From the NCBI GenBank assembly GCA_001604565.1, contig LVBV01000018.1:102458-166457 (forward strand): DNA of 64,000 nt, given 5' to 3'. The stretch's first letter is position 1; every line of letters begins with the position of its first letter. The notes under the pieces are model-generated. The model was not told the origin of the DNA, searched no databases, and worked only from the letters and a program-made list of their open reading frames with translations. The position numbers were made by a program, and so were the translations under genes. This document shows positions 21,201-30,858 of this stretch, piece after piece. The DNA comes from Puniceicoccales bacterium Verruco_01 (GTDB lineage: Bacteria > Verrucomicrobiota > Verrucomicrobiia > Opitutales > Oceanipulchritudinaceae).

Positions 21201-21389
21201 CATCCCCATCGCGCAGCCCAGGTGATCCGCAAGCCGCAGGGCCAGCCAGCGCGCCACACCCGGAGTCTGCACGACCACCACGTCCGGTGCCAGCGGATCG
21301 GCCCGCACGCCCGTCTTCATCAGGGCCGCGAGCATCGCCGCGAGGTCCTCCAGACGGCTGGAGCTGTGCATGAAAAGGCCGGGCTGCAT
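18234..21389 (-). CDS. recC: Exodeoxyribonuclease V gamma subunit (RecC-like)
   Basis: MHSSSRLEDLAAML, VVVQTPGVARWLALRLAD, HLFALSTLPQLYLEF; 4-bp overlap with recB. Confidence 0.92.
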   Translation of the reverse strand: MQPGLFMHSSSRLEDLAAMLAALMKTGVRADPLAPDVVVVQTPGVARWLALRLADHLGCAMGMRTLFPKNFVDWAAGKLLGAEKPAGLDRQALAWKIFAALPSVAEKSAAGELAGYLASGDSLARWQLAVRVADLCDRTLAHRPELAAAWEAGAEPDDWQANLWRALAPDLAGANLARRLKDLENAPLPADFPKRIHLFALSTLPQLYLEFIRILGRSVEVHLFHFSPCALWWGDLPRRRAAAVERILGNADEEGQSLLSSMGRQGSEFLGMLVDAGFEQASESYPAPSGESELARLQEEIVWMKSAHEGDSDGSIEVVSAAGPMREVEILRERLLALFEENPELSPRDVLVLFPDVGKYAALVEAVFGQGEEDCRIPFAVADRRVREIPAVDAFARLFALHASRRTLPEILAFCEHPAVAAHFGLDAEETAEMRVMLSATNVRWGIDAQDREALGFGPEANNSWKSGVDSLALGAMMEPGAVFAGRAAYGPAEGDALAVAAKAAALFEAARKALRLLDGEFSPSEWPERVRQAALLTVAGAEGDLQRGADRVLGAVEILRAQVRGAGSDVVDARVVADALAEILAESDSPPGFLSGGVTFAELKPMRSVPAKVLCLLGMDAEAFPRQDKPLSFDRTACEHRPGDRSVREGDRYLFLETLLCARQKLYVSYSGVSQHGAADSPPSVVLAELLEYLSPGRPESRIVRHPLQSFSRAYFSGGAFRSYSRADFEAARAGLAPGPVPAFAAEALPERGEGAVLEFADLCRALCNPSRLFAENLGITVARGEELPQEEEPLEMDRRDFSREARRMVEEFLAGGGAAGVRAEALARGILPWGLAGESAAADAAGEALVFANAARPLLAAPQESVAGEVLLPGTRLSLRGRLHPLHGTNLVRWKTAKLRAADRLEAWLSALFLGALCETGARVADGSVVFLTRDALLTVRAPENALARLDDLVALRRAGLCLPLPFFPESSLAAVTETARTKKTPLERALAEWHRPPGNRVERTYEDEDPWNRLVWRGAEPIVASSGFLEVAHRVWDGYYDHAEEVAR

Positions 21390-21477
21390 CGCGGGAAAAG
21401 TGGATGCAGACTAACGACCCGCCACCGTCACAACAAGAACGTTTGCGCGAAGCCGTGCCGGAAGGACCGGGCATGTC

Positions 21478-23142
21478 CTACCGTTTCGCGGCGAGGATTT
21501 CCTTCGCGCGGATGAGGGCCGCGTCGATGTCCGGGCAGATGTTCTCGATGCCGATGCGTTCGATGAACCCGGCCTTCTCCATCGTGTGCAGCGGCTGCAC
21601 CTGCGGGGCGGAAATCACCATCGCATGGCCGCGCCGGGCGAGCTTCTCGCGCAGGTTTTCGAGGGCGTTGAGGCCCGTGGCGTCGAGGGCCATGACCTTG
21701 CGCATCCTTAAGACCAGCACGTCCGGCTCGCTCTTCACGCGGGAGAGGATCGTCTCCAGCTTGCTGGCCGCACCGAAAAACAGCGCGCCCGCCATGCTGT
21801 ACACCATGACGCCCTCGGGGATCACCTTGCCGTCAAGGGAGTGCTGGCGGCCTTCCTCCTCCCTCTTGTTATCGACAAGCGTCACCTCGCTCGTCTCGGA
21901 GACGCGCTTGATGAAGAGCAGGGCCGCGAGGACGACACCCACCTCCACCGCCGCCGTGAGGTCGATCACCACAGTGAGGACGAAGGCCGTGACGAACACC
22001 GCCGCGTCGCTCGCGGGCCAGCGGAACATCGCCTTGAAGTTCCGCCATTCACCCATGTGGAGAGCCACGTTGAGGAGCACGGCGCTTAAGGCGGCAAGGG
22101 GCACGTACGCCGCGTACGGCGCCGCAACAAGAAGGATCACAAGGAGCACGATCGCGTGCACGATGCCCGCCACAGGGGTCTTCGCGCCGCTTTTGACGTT
22201 CGTCGCCGTTCGGGCGATGGCGCTTGTCGCCGCGATGCCGCCGAAGAGCGGGCAGGCGATGTTGGCAATGCCCTGAGCGACCAGTTCCTGATCGCTGTTG
22301 TGACGGCCGTCGGTCATGCCGTCGGCCACCACGGCGCAAAGGAGGCTCTCAATGGCGGCAAGGAGCGCGATGGTGATCGCGGGCTGCACGAGGCTCGGCA
22401 GGTTTGCCCAGTCGATCGTGGGCAGGCTCGGCGCGGACAGGCCCTGCGGGATGGCGCCGAAGCGGCTGCCGATGGTCTCCACGGGCAGGTGGAAGTAATA
22501 GGCGACGAGCGTCCCGGCGATGATCGCCACGATCGTCCCCGGCACGCGGTGAGCCAGCGCCTTGGGCCAGTAGCGGATGAAGAGGAAGGTTGCGATCGAA
22601 AGGATCGTCGCGGAGAGGGAGAGGCCCGGCATGGCCTTCACGAGGGCGATCACCTTTTCAAAGAATTCCGAGGGCACCTTTTCTACCGGCAGGCCGAAGA
22701 AGTCCTTCACCTGCGTGGACATGATGAGGACGGCGATGCCGCTCGTGAAACCCATCGTCACAGGGTACGGGATGTACTTGATGATCTTGCCCAGGCCCGT
22801 GACGCCGAGGACGACGAGGAAAACGCCCGCCATGATGGTGCAGAGCATCAGGTCGTTCCACCCGTGTGCCGCGCCGATCCCCGCGAGGATCACGACGAAC
22901 GCGCCCGTCGGCCCGCCGATGCAGACGTCCGTCCCGCCGAGGAAAGAGATGAGGAAGCCCGCGACGACCGCCGTCACGATGCCCGTCTGCGGCGGCGCGC
23001 CGGAGGCGATGGCAAAGGCCATGGCCAGAGGCAGCGCAACGATGCCGACAGTGAGGCCCGCCGCGAGATCCGCGCCGAAAAGACGCTTGTTGTATCCCCG
23101 GATCGTCTCGAAGAATCGTGGACGAAGATGCGAAATTTTCAT
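21478..23142 (-). CDS. SulP-family anion permease with STAS domain
   Basis: FGADLAAGLTVGIVALPLAMAFAIASG; C-terminal STAS domain. Confidence 0.93.
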   Translation of the reverse strand: MKISHLRPRFFETIRGYNKRLFGADLAAGLTVGIVALPLAMAFAIASGAPPQTGIVTAVVAGFLISFLGGTDVCIGGPTGAFVVILAGIGAAHGWNDLMLCTIMAGVFLVVLGVTGLGKIIKYIPYPVTMGFTSGIAVLIMSTQVKDFFGLPVEKVPSEFFEKVIALVKAMPGLSLSATILSIATFLFIRYWPKALAHRVPGTIVAIIAGTLVAYYFHLPVETIGSRFGAIPQGLSAPSLPTIDWANLPSLVQPAITIALLAAIESLLCAVVADGMTDGRHNSDQELVAQGIANIACPLFGGIAATSAIARTATNVKSGAKTPVAGIVHAIVLLVILLVAAPYAAYVPLAALSAVLLNVALHMGEWRNFKAMFRWPASDAAVFVTAFVLTVVIDLTAAVEVGVVLAALLFIKRVSETSEVTLVDNKREEEGRQHSLDGKVIPEGVMVYSMAGALFFGAASKLETILSRVKSEPDVLVLRMRKVMALDATGLNALENLREKLARRGHAMVISAPQVQPLHTMEKAGFIERIGIENICPDIDAALIRAKEILAAKR

Positions 23143-23425
23143 GCCTGCTTACCCCATCCCGGTGTCGGCTGTAGCGGGAAAAGGCTCGTGCCCCGTCCCG
23201 GCGGTCAGGCATCGGGATTTGTCTCAAAAAGACTGTCCGAATGGCGGAGGACCCCTCCCCCGGATCAGACAGCCCATAGTCAATATCCCTGCGTGAAAAA
23301 AATGGGAAAAGTTACGGGGATTGCGGTGCCATGCAAGAAGATAATTCCGGAAGCGGAATTCGCATACCGCTGACGAGGGAAAAACGGGATCGGCCCGCCG
23401 TACGTCCTCGTTTCTCGTACACAAC

Positions 23426-23453
23426 AAGCGGACGCCCCAAAGAGCATCCGCTT
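23426..23453 (-). terminator. Stem-loop downstream of purH
   Basis: AAGCGGAtGC/GCgTCCGCTT inverted repeat just after the purH stop on the minus strand. Confidence 0.4.
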
Positions 23454-23475
23454 GAAGAGGATGGACTGACCGCGC

Positions 23476-25035
23476 CTAGTGGCGGAAGTGGCGGTAGCCG
23501 GTGAAGACCATCGCCATGCCCGCGTCGTCGGCGGCCTTGATCACCTCGTCGTCGCGAACAGAGCCGCCGGGCTGGATGCAGGCCGTGGCGCCCGCCTGCG
23601 CAGCGGCGACAAGGCCGTCGGCGAAGGGGAAGAAGGCGTCGGAGGCGATGACCGAGCCCTTGAGGGAAAGGCCCGCCTCGCCCGCCTTCCACACCGCAAT
23701 GCGGGAGGAATCCACGCGGGACATCTGGCCCGCGCCGATGCCGAGGGTGCGCTCCGGAGCGGCATAAACGATGGCGTTGCTCTTGACGTGCTTGACCACC
23801 TTCCAGGCGAACATGAGGGCCCGCCACTCGTCCTCGGTCGGGGCGCGCTTCGTGGCCACCTTGCACTCCTCGCGCTTGACAACCTTGAGGTCGCGGTCCT
23901 GCACGAGGACGCCGCCGACGACGCTGCGAATGTCCTGCATCGCACTCGCGTCCAAGTGGCCCTTTGCGATCATCAGGCGCAGGTTCTTGCGCTTGGCGAA
24001 CATCTCCTTCGCCGCCGGGGTGAAGTCCGGGGCAATGACGATCTCGCAGAAGATCTGCTTGATGCGCTCGGCAAGGTCCGCGTCCACGGTGCGGTTGGCG
24101 ACGATGATGCCGCCGAAGGGGGCCTGCTTGTCCGTCTCGAAGGCCTGATCCCAGCAGGTGCAAAGGTCGTCCGCACTCGCCACGCCGCAGGGGTTGGTGT
24201 GCTTGAGGATCGCCAGAGTCGGCTTCTGGAACTCGCCGACGAGAAAGGCCGCCGAGCTGATGTCGATGATGTTGTTGAAGGAAAGCTCCTTGCCCTGGAG
24301 CTGCTCGAAGGCGTCGTGGAAGGAGCCGTAGAGGGCGGCCTTCTGGTGCGGATTCTCGCCGTAGCGCAGGCTCTGCGCCATGGGGTAGGAAACGGAAAAC
24401 GTCTTCGGGAAGCCCGCGATCTCGTCAAGGTTCGGCGCGCCCTTTTCCTCGGCAAGGTGCTTGGCAAGGTAGGCGGAGATCGCCCCGTCGTAGGCGCTCG
24501 TGCGGGTGAAGACCTTGAGGGCCAGTTCCTTGCGGAGGGCCTTGAGGGCAGCAGCATCGTTCATCGCGGCGAGGACACGGGAATAGTCCGAGGGATCGCA
24601 CACCACCGTCACACTCTCGTGGTTCTTGGCCGCGCTGCGGAGCATGCTGGGCCCGCCGATGTCGATGTTCTCGATCGCCTCCTCGAATTTCACGTCCTTC
24701 TTCGCGACCGTCGCCTCAAAGGGGTAGAGGTTGACGACGACAAGGTCGATCATCGAGATGCCGTGTTCGGCGGCCTGCGCCATGTGCTCCTCCTTGTCGC
24801 GCCGGCAGAGGAGACCGCCGTGGACCTTGGGGTGCAGCGTCTTCACGCGGCCCTCCATCATCTCGGGGAAGCCCGTGTATTCCGACACGTCGGTCACGGG
24901 CAAGCCCTTGTCGCGCAAGAGCTTCGCGGTGCCGCCGGTGGAGAGCAGCTTGAAGCCGTGGTCCTTTACGAGGCTAGCCGCGAAATCGGCGAGGCCGGTT
25001 TTGTCGCTGACGGAAAGAAGTGCGAGCTTTTCCAT
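23476..25035 (-). CDS. purH: Bifunctional AICAR formyltransferase/IMP cyclohydrolase
   Basis: [42 protein letters not shown]. Confidence 0.97.
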   Translation of the reverse strand: MEKLALLSVSDKTGLADFAASLVKDHGFKLLSTGGTAKLLRDKGLPVTDVSEYTGFPEMMEGRVKTLHPKVHGGLLCRRDKEEHMAQAAEHGISMIDLVVVNLYPFEATVAKKDVKFEEAIENIDIGGPSMLRSAAKNHESVTVVCDPSDYSRVLAAMNDAAALKALRKELALKVFTRTSAYDGAISAYLAKHLAEEKGAPNLDEIAGFPKTFSVSYPMAQSLRYGENPHQKAALYGSFHDAFEQLQGKELSFNNIIDISSAAFLVGEFQKPTLAILKHTNPCGVASADDLCTCWDQAFETDKQAPFGGIIVANRTVDADLAERIKQIFCEIVIAPDFTPAAKEMFAKRKNLRLMIAKGHLDASAMQDIRSVVGGVLVQDRDLKVVKREECKVATKRAPTEDEWRALMFAWKVVKHVKSNAIVYAAPERTLGIGAGQMSRVDSSRIAVWKAGEAGLSLKGSVIASDAFFPFADGLVAAAQAGATACIQPGGSVRDDEVIKAADDAGMAMVFTGYRHFRH

Positions 25036-25138
25036 CCCCTATTTCAAAAACCTGAAAAGGCGGTTTGCAAGCCGACTTTTGCATCCTGGTACTTGCAGCG
25101 TTGCGCAAGATGCGCGTCCGCCATAAAGTTGGGAAATT

Positions 25139-26545
25139 GTGAAGGCCCCGACCCGCAACCTCCTCCCGAAGGCGCTGGAAAGCGACTGCCGCCGTATTGC
25201 CGCCGCCGTGAAAAGCGCGGGCGGACACGCCTATATCGTCGGCGGGGCCGTGCGGGACGGCCTCCTCGGCATACCGGTCAAGGATGCGGACATCGAGGTT
25301 TTCGGCATCGCTCCTGACAAACTTCGGACACTTCTGCGGGCGGATTATTTTGTTATCGAGGTCGGGTCGTCCTTCGGCGTGTTCAAGCTGCGCGGGATCG
25401 ACATCGACGTATCCCTCCCCCGGCGCGAGGCCAAAAGCGGCGTGGGCCACAAGGCCTTCACCGTGGAGGGCGATCCGGGGATGCCGCTTGCCGAGGCGGC
25501 CCTGCGGCGCGATTTCACCATCAACGCCCTCTACTACGACATCGATAAGGACGAGGTGCTGGACCCTCTCGGCGGCCTGCCGGACCTTGAAAAGCGCCTG
25601 CTAAGACATTGTGGACCCCGCTTTGGCGAAGATCCCCTGCGAGTCCTGCGCGCGATGCAGTTCATCGCCCGCTTTGACCTTACCGCTACGCCGGAGACGA
25701 TTGCAATCTGCCGCGCCATGACGATGGAGAACCTGCCCACAGAGCGTCTCTACGAGGAATGGCACAAGCTGATCGTCAAGGGAGTGAAGCTCTCCAAGGG
25801 GCTCGCCTTCCTCAAGGACTGCGGCTGGATCGACTACTTTCCGGAACTGGCAGCTCTCGTCGGTTGCCCTCAGGACAAACTCTGGCACCCGGAGGGCGAC
25901 GCATGGGTGCACACCCTGAGTTGCATGGACGCCTTTGCAGAGCTGCGCGTCGATGACGATTACGAGGACACGGTGGTGGGCCTTGCCGTCCTCTGCCACG
26001 ACCTCGGCAAACCGCTCACCACATTCACCGACGAAACGGGCCGCATCCGCGCCTTCGGGCACGACATCGCGGGCGAGGCACCCACCCTTTCGTTCCTTGC
26101 CCGCATCACCCGGCAGAAGCAGCTCATCGCGGACGTGCTGGCCCTCGTGAAGGCGCATATGCAGCCCGCGATGCTCCACAAGAATCACGCGGGGCTTGCC
26201 GCCGTCCGGCGCCTTGCCATGAGGGTGCGTATCGACCGCCTCGTGCGGGTGGCGCGCGCGGACATGAGGGGCACCCCGCCCACCCCGCACGACGAGGCGC
26301 CCTGCGACTGGCTGCTGGAGAAGGCGCGCGAAATGGCCGTGCAAAGGGAAGCCCCCAAACCCCTCGTGATGGGACGCCACCTGATCGGGATGGGGATGAA
26401 ACCGGGCGGCCACTTCACACCAATCCTGCGGCGAATCTTCGAGGCGCAGCTGGAGGGGGAATTCTCGGATCTCGACGGCGGTCTGGAATGGACGCGGCGC
26501 CATCAAGACGAGTGGCGCGCCGGTGGCGAAAAACCGGCCTCATAA
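25139..26545 (+). CDS. CCA tRNA nucleotidyltransferase / HD domain protein (GTG start)
   Basis: AYIVGGAVRDGLLGIPVKDADIEVFG; RRDFTINALYYD; LCHDLGKP. Confidence 0.92.
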   Translation: MKAPTRNLLPKALESDCRRIAAAVKSAGGHAYIVGGAVRDGLLGIPVKDADIEVFGIAPDKLRTLLRADYFVIEVGSSFGVFKLRGIDIDVSLPRREAKSGVGHKAFTVEGDPGMPLAEAALRRDFTINALYYDIDKDEVLDPLGGLPDLEKRLLRHCGPRFGEDPLRVLRAMQFIARFDLTATPETIAICRAMTMENLPTERLYEEWHKLIVKGVKLSKGLAFLKDCGWIDYFPELAALVGCPQDKLWHPEGDAWVHTLSCMDAFAELRVDDDYEDTVVGLAVLCHDLGKPLTTFTDETGRIRAFGHDIAGEAPTLSFLARITRQKQLIADVLALVKAHMQPAMLHKNHAGLAAVRRLAMRVRIDRLVRVARADMRGTPPTPHDEAPCDWLLEKAREMAVQREAPKPLVMGRHLIGMGMKPGGHFTPILRRIFEAQLEGEFSDLDGGLEWTRRHQDEWRAGGEKPAS

Positions 26546-26603
26546 ACGCCGATCGCCCCGGTTCTTAGTGACTTGGGGACCAACGGAATCTTTGGGTGTT
26601 GCC

Positions 26604-27494
26604 ATGCGCCCGGCACGGGATTGGAACAGTTCCGTGCGTTTCTGCATCCTTGGCTCCTCCAGCGGCGGCAATTGCGGCCTTCTGCAAACACCGGGAAGCC
26701 GCGTCCTCATCGACGCGGGCTTTTCCGCACGCCGCACGCGCGCAATGCTGGCCGCCTTCAACCAGTCCCTCGACGACATCGACGCCGTCTTCCTCACGCA
26801 CGAGCATTCCGACCACGTGAATGGCCTGCGGGGTCTTGCGAAGCTGGAGAACATCAAGGTCTTCGCCACCTATGCGACAAGCTGCGCCGTGCAGAGCGCC
26901 ATGCCGGAAGTGAAGATCCGCTGGCAGATCGTCGAGCGCGGCGCGTCCTTTTCCTTCGGCGACCTCACAGTGCGCACTTTCGCCGTGCCGCACGACGCGA
27001 TGGACACGGTGGGCTACCTCTTCTCGACCGGCGACGGCAGCGCGGAAAATCCCGCCCGCAGCCTCGCGTGGATGACCGACCTCGGGACCGTGACGGAAAA
27101 CGCCGCCCGCAGCGCGGCCCTCGCGGACATCCTCGTTGTTGAGGCGAACCACGACATCAGGATGCTGGAGGAATCCAGCCGTCCCTTCAGTCTCAAGCAG
27201 CGGATCCGCAGCAAGCACGGGCATCTTTCCAACGCCCAGACGCTGGAATACCTGAAAAGCGTCCGAAGCCCGCGCTGGAAGCACATCTACCTCGCCCACA
27301 TCTCGCCGGAATGCAACAGCGTGGGCCTCGTGCGCGAAATCTTCGGCGAGGCGCTGGACCCGGAGGGCGCCTGCCCGATCAGCATCGTCGATCCGGCAAG
27401 CGGCTGTCCCGATGTGACGGAGATCGGCCCGTGGCAAAGAAGCAACCCGGACCCCGAACGCACGCGCGTCGTCCGCCAGCCGGAGATGTTCTGA
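26604..27494 (+). CDS. MBL-fold metallo-hydrolase (YycJ/WalJ-like)
   Basis: FCILGSSSGGNCGLLQ, FLTHEHSDHVNGLRGL; probable ATG at 26604. Confidence 0.85.
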   Translation: MRPARDWNSSVRFCILGSSSGGNCGLLQTPGSRVLIDAGFSARRTRAMLAAFNQSLDDIDAVFLTHEHSDHVNGLRGLAKLENIKVFATYATSCAVQSAMPEVKIRWQIVERGASFSFGDLTVRTFAVPHDAMDTVGYLFSTGDGSAENPARSLAWMTDLGTVTENAARSAALADILVVEANHDIRMLEESSRPFSLKQRIRSKHGHLSNAQTLEYLKSVRSPRWKHIYLAHISPECNSVGLVREIFGEALDPEGACPISIVDPASGCPDVTEIGPWQRSNPDPERTRVVRQPEMF

Positions 27495-27512
27495 AGCCGG
27501 CGCTTCGCCGAT

Positions 27513-28703
27513 CTACACTGGTTTCTCGCGGTCGAGCCAGATGAGCCTGCGCCAGAGCGTCTCCAGCGGGCCCTGCTTGTGCCGCGCGAGCCACCAGTGC
27601 GAGAAGGCGATCTGCCCGCAGAGAATCACAAAGCCCGCCACGAGGCTCAAGGTGCTGCCGAAGTAACGGTGCATCCCAAGACCGTAGTTGTAGTAAAGAA
27701 AGGTTCCGAGCGCGGCCTGCGACATGTAGTTTGTCAGGCTCATCCGCCCGTAGGGAACAAGGACGCGGAAGAGCCTTTGCCCCACCCCTGCCCGCCAGAG
27801 AAGGACAAACGCCGAGACGAGGAGCAGCATCATCGCCACGTCGCCATAGGCATCCAGCGTGCGCAGACAAAGGCCCTTCAGCACCTCGCCACCAATGCCT
27901 TCCGCAAAACCCCGAACCCAGCCGATAGCTAAGAATGCCGCAAGCGCGCACGCCGCCAGCTTCGCCCACGAGCGCGTCATCATCTCCGTGAAGACCTTGC
28001 GCCGGGCGGCCAGCATCCCAAGGAGGAACAACCCCGGGATGTGGAAGGCTCTGCCCACCTCCCAGGTCCAGAGGACGTTGGCGGGCAGTCCGCTTGTCAC
28101 GTCCGCCTTCACGAGCTCCCACAGACTGCCCGCGGACTGAGCCGGGGCCAGCTCGCCCCAGAAGCGCCAGTTCATTTCCGGTGGCGGAACGAAGGAGGGC
28201 TCCAGAAGCACCCGCACGATCTCGTACAGGTTGAGCGGCAGGGAAAGAAGGAAGATGGAAAGACAAAGCACCGTGCGATCCCCCCATCGCCGCGCCGGAA
28301 TGAGCAGAAGGCCGAAGAAGGAATAGAAGATGAGCAGATCGCCCGAGTAGTAAAGAGAGTGCACGAGGCCGAAGCCGAACAAAAGGAAGAGCCTCCACGC
28401 GAATCGCGAGCCGAAGTCATACCCCTTCTTCATCAAATTGCTGAACATGATGAAGAAGCTCAGGCCGAAGAGCATCGAGAAGATCGCGTATGCCTTCCCG
28501 CCGAAGAGGAAGAACGCGCCGCTCCAGACATAGGGGTCGAGAAAGTCGAGAAAGGGAATCTTCTTCTCCGGGGTGTGGTAGAAGTTGAACTGCTCCAGAT
28601 TGTGCAGGAGCATGATTCCGGAAAGCGCGAAGCCGCGCAGCGCGTCAATCGAGTCGATTCGTGCGGAGGGTGCCGGGGAGGGGTCGGGCATTGGGAAAGG
28701 CAA
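27513..28703 (-). CDS. DUF418-family membrane protein
   Basis: IDSIDALRGFALSGIMLLHN; GRMSLTNYMSQAALGTFLYY. Confidence 0.87.
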   Translation of the reverse strand: MPFPMPDPSPAPSARIDSIDALRGFALSGIMLLHNLEQFNFYHTPEKKIPFLDFLDPYVWSGAFFLFGGKAYAIFSMLFGLSFFIMFSNLMKKGYDFGSRFAWRLFLLFGFGLVHSLYYSGDLLIFYSFFGLLLIPARRWGDRTVLCLSIFLLSLPLNLYEIVRVLLEPSFVPPPEMNWRFWGELAPAQSAGSLWELVKADVTSGLPANVLWTWEVGRAFHIPGLFLLGMLAARRKVFTEMMTRSWAKLAACALAAFLAIGWVRGFAEGIGGEVLKGLCLRTLDAYGDVAMMLLLVSAFVLLWRAGVGQRLFRVLVPYGRMSLTNYMSQAALGTFLYYNYGLGMHRYFGSTLSLVAGFVILCGQIAFSHWWLARHKQGPLETLWRRLIWLDREKPV

Positions 28704-28855
28704 GTCCGGCCACTCAAGAACGGCAAGTCAAACCGGACAGGTGGCCGTAGCAAAGGACAGGCGGCGCACGTCCTCAACCATCACCGCGGAACAGGAAGAC
28801 GCGCGCCGAAACCTTTGAAACCAGCTCCCATCTTTCGGAACGCAGCGTCAGCAGG

Positions 28856-29716
28856 TCACTTCTTAATGCAAAAACGCCCTGGAGACACCCCGAAACATTT
28901 TCGGAAGACCCGGGAGAAATGGAACACGTCCGCGTACCCGATCTCGGCGGCGGCCTGTTTCACCGGGATGTTGTTCTGAAGCAGGAGCTGAGCCGCGTGA
29001 TCCATTTTCAGACGGTCGAGAAAGGCTTTCGGGGACTCGCTGGCGAAACGGGCGAAGAGACGCGAAAGGTACGCCGGGGAGACACCGCACGCCTCCGCCG
29101 CAGAGGAAAGGCTGGTCAGTTGCAGATAATTTTCGGACAGGTAATTGCGGCATCGTTCAAACGACTTTCTGGCCTGGGTGATCTGCACGTCCCCGCCAAG
29201 ACTGACCGGCAGGCGGACCAGAATCAGCTCCAGTGTCATGCGCGCCAGCTGGCTACGGGAGGCAACATCGAGGAATCGAATCTCCACAAGCTGGTCAAAA
29301 AGTTCCCGGAGCCAGCGGTGCTGTGCGACCATGCCGTAACGCCCCGGCTCAAGTCCCGTGCACCGGAGAAGTTCTAGGGCCGAGCTGCCCGAGAAATCAA
29401 CGAAATACTTGGAGAGCCAGCTTTTGCACAATGGGCGCAGGGAATAGGAAAGCCCCGGACCGTAACTGAAGACCGCGCCGGGGCCGATGCGACACTTTCC
29501 CTGCGGCGTCGTCAGTTCCCAGTCACCGGAGGCGACGTATTCAAGCGCGAGGCAAGGGAAATCCGTCCGGTCGATCCGGTATTCCGCGCTGCAATCCTCC
29601 CATCCCGCGCAGACGACCTTCAGTTCCTCCCGGGGGGATTCGCCGCCTTCCGGGATCAGGTAGAAACCACGGTTGACCTGCTTGGAAAGAAAGGCAGGCG
29701 CTTCGGGCTTTTCCAT
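28856..29716 (-). CDS. AraC-family transcriptional regulator
   Basis: C-terminal double HTH: AAEACGVSPAYLSRLFARFASESPKAFLDRLKMDHAAQLLLQNNIPVKQAAAEIGYADVFHFSRVFRKCFGVSPGRFCIKK. Confidence 0.93.
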   Translation of the reverse strand: MEKPEAPAFLSKQVNRGFYLIPEGGESPREELKVVCAGWEDCSAEYRIDRTDFPCLALEYVASGDWELTTPQGKCRIGPGAVFSYGPGLSYSLRPLCKSWLSKYFVDFSGSSALELLRCTGLEPGRYGMVAQHRWLRELFDQLVEIRFLDVASRSQLARMTLELILVRLPVSLGGDVQITQARKSFERCRNYLSENYLQLTSLSSAAEACGVSPAYLSRLFARFASESPKAFLDRLKMDHAAQLLLQNNIPVKQAAAEIGYADVFHFSRVFRKCFGVSPGRFCIKK

Positions 29717-29734
29717 GCGGGATTAGGTAAAATT

Positions 29735-29790
29735 CGTCCATACTCCTGTCAAGCGCGTCCATGTCCCGGTGTGGCGAAACATGTTATGAT
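29735..29790 (+). promoter_or_regulatory. AraC/AKR divergent control region with two CGTCCAT direct repeats 21 bp apart and a TATGAT -10-like element
   Basis: CGTCCAT at 29735 and 29756; TATGAT 29785-29790 upstream of ATG 29815. Confidence 0.45.
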
Positions 29791-29814
29791 CCGCCAGCAC
29801 CCTTTCTCTACCCC

Positions 29815-30822
29815 ATGACAGAGAAGATCGACCCCGCTTCCGTAACGCGCCGGGAGATGCCGAAGGGCTCCATGCCCATGATCGGCCTAGGCACCTTCGG
29901 CTCGGACCACGTCACTCCCGCAAAGATGGCAGAAGCCGTCCTTTTCGCCGCCGAGGTCGGCTACCGGCACTTCGACTGCGCGGAGGTGTACGGCAACGAG
30001 AAGGAACTCGGCGGCGCCTTCCGCCAGATCCTCGCGGGCGGGGTGAAGCGCGAGGACCTCTGGATCAATTCCAAAGTGTGGAACAACCACCACAGGCCCG
30101 ATGAGGTTGTCGCGGCGTGCGAGCGCTCGCTGGAGAATCTTGGGCTGGATTACCTCGACCTTTATTTCGTCCACTGGCCCTTCCCGAATTTCCATCCGCC
30201 GGGCTGCACGGTGGATTCCCGCAGCGCGGACGCCCGTCCCTACATCCACGCGGACTTCATGAAGACGTGGGAGGCGATGGAGTCGCTTCTGGCGCGCGGG
30301 CTCGTCCGCAACATCGGCACCTCGAACATGACGGTGCCCAAGCTGAAGATGTTATTGCGCGACGCTTCGGTGAAGCCCGCCTGCAACGAGATGGAGCTGC
30401 ATCCGCACTTCCAGCAAGCGGAACTGTACGATTTTGTGGAGGATCAGGGGATCGCGATCATCGGTTACTGCCCGATCGGCAGCCCCGGACGCCCGGAACG
30501 CGACCGCACGCCCGAGGACACAGTGGACCTTGAAGACCCGGTGGTGGTGGAGATCGCGAAGGCGCACGGGATTCATCCCGCCGCCGTGTGCCTCAAGTGG
30601 GCCGTCCAACGCGGCCACGCGCCGATCCCGATGTCCACCAATCCCAAGAACATCGCTGCGAACCTCCGCGCCGTAACGGAGGACCCGCTCACGCCCGCCG
30701 AGATGACGGCGCTCTCCCGCATCGACCGCCGCTGCCGCCTCGTCAAGGGGCAGGTCTTCCTCTGGCAGGGCGCGAAGGGCTGGGAGGATCTCTGGGACGA
30801 GGACGGGACCATCGCCCGATAA
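29815..30822 (+). CDS. Aldo/keto reductase
   Basis: MPMIGLGTFGSDHV, GYRHFDCAEVYGNEKELG, LDLYFVHWPF. Confidence 0.92.
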   Translation: MTEKIDPASVTRREMPKGSMPMIGLGTFGSDHVTPAKMAEAVLFAAEVGYRHFDCAEVYGNEKELGGAFRQILAGGVKREDLWINSKVWNNHHRPDEVVAACERSLENLGLDYLDLYFVHWPFPNFHPPGCTVDSRSADARPYIHADFMKTWEAMESLLARGLVRNIGTSNMTVPKLKMLLRDASVKPACNEMELHPHFQQAELYDFVEDQGIAIIGYCPIGSPGRPERDRTPEDTVDLEDPVVVEIAKAHGIHPAAVCLKWAVQRGHAPIPMSTNPKNIAANLRAVTEDPLTPAEMTALSRIDRRCRLVKGQVFLWQGAKGWEDLWDEDGTIAR

Positions 30823-30858
30823 CCCTTCTTTCACGCCAACTCACCTTTCGACAACCGT

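Noticed and set aside
13223-21389. recC-recB-recD as part of a defence island with the CRISPR locus
   Set aside because: RecBCD can support spacer acquisition, but it is 14 kb away with housekeeping genes between; no evidence of a linked system.
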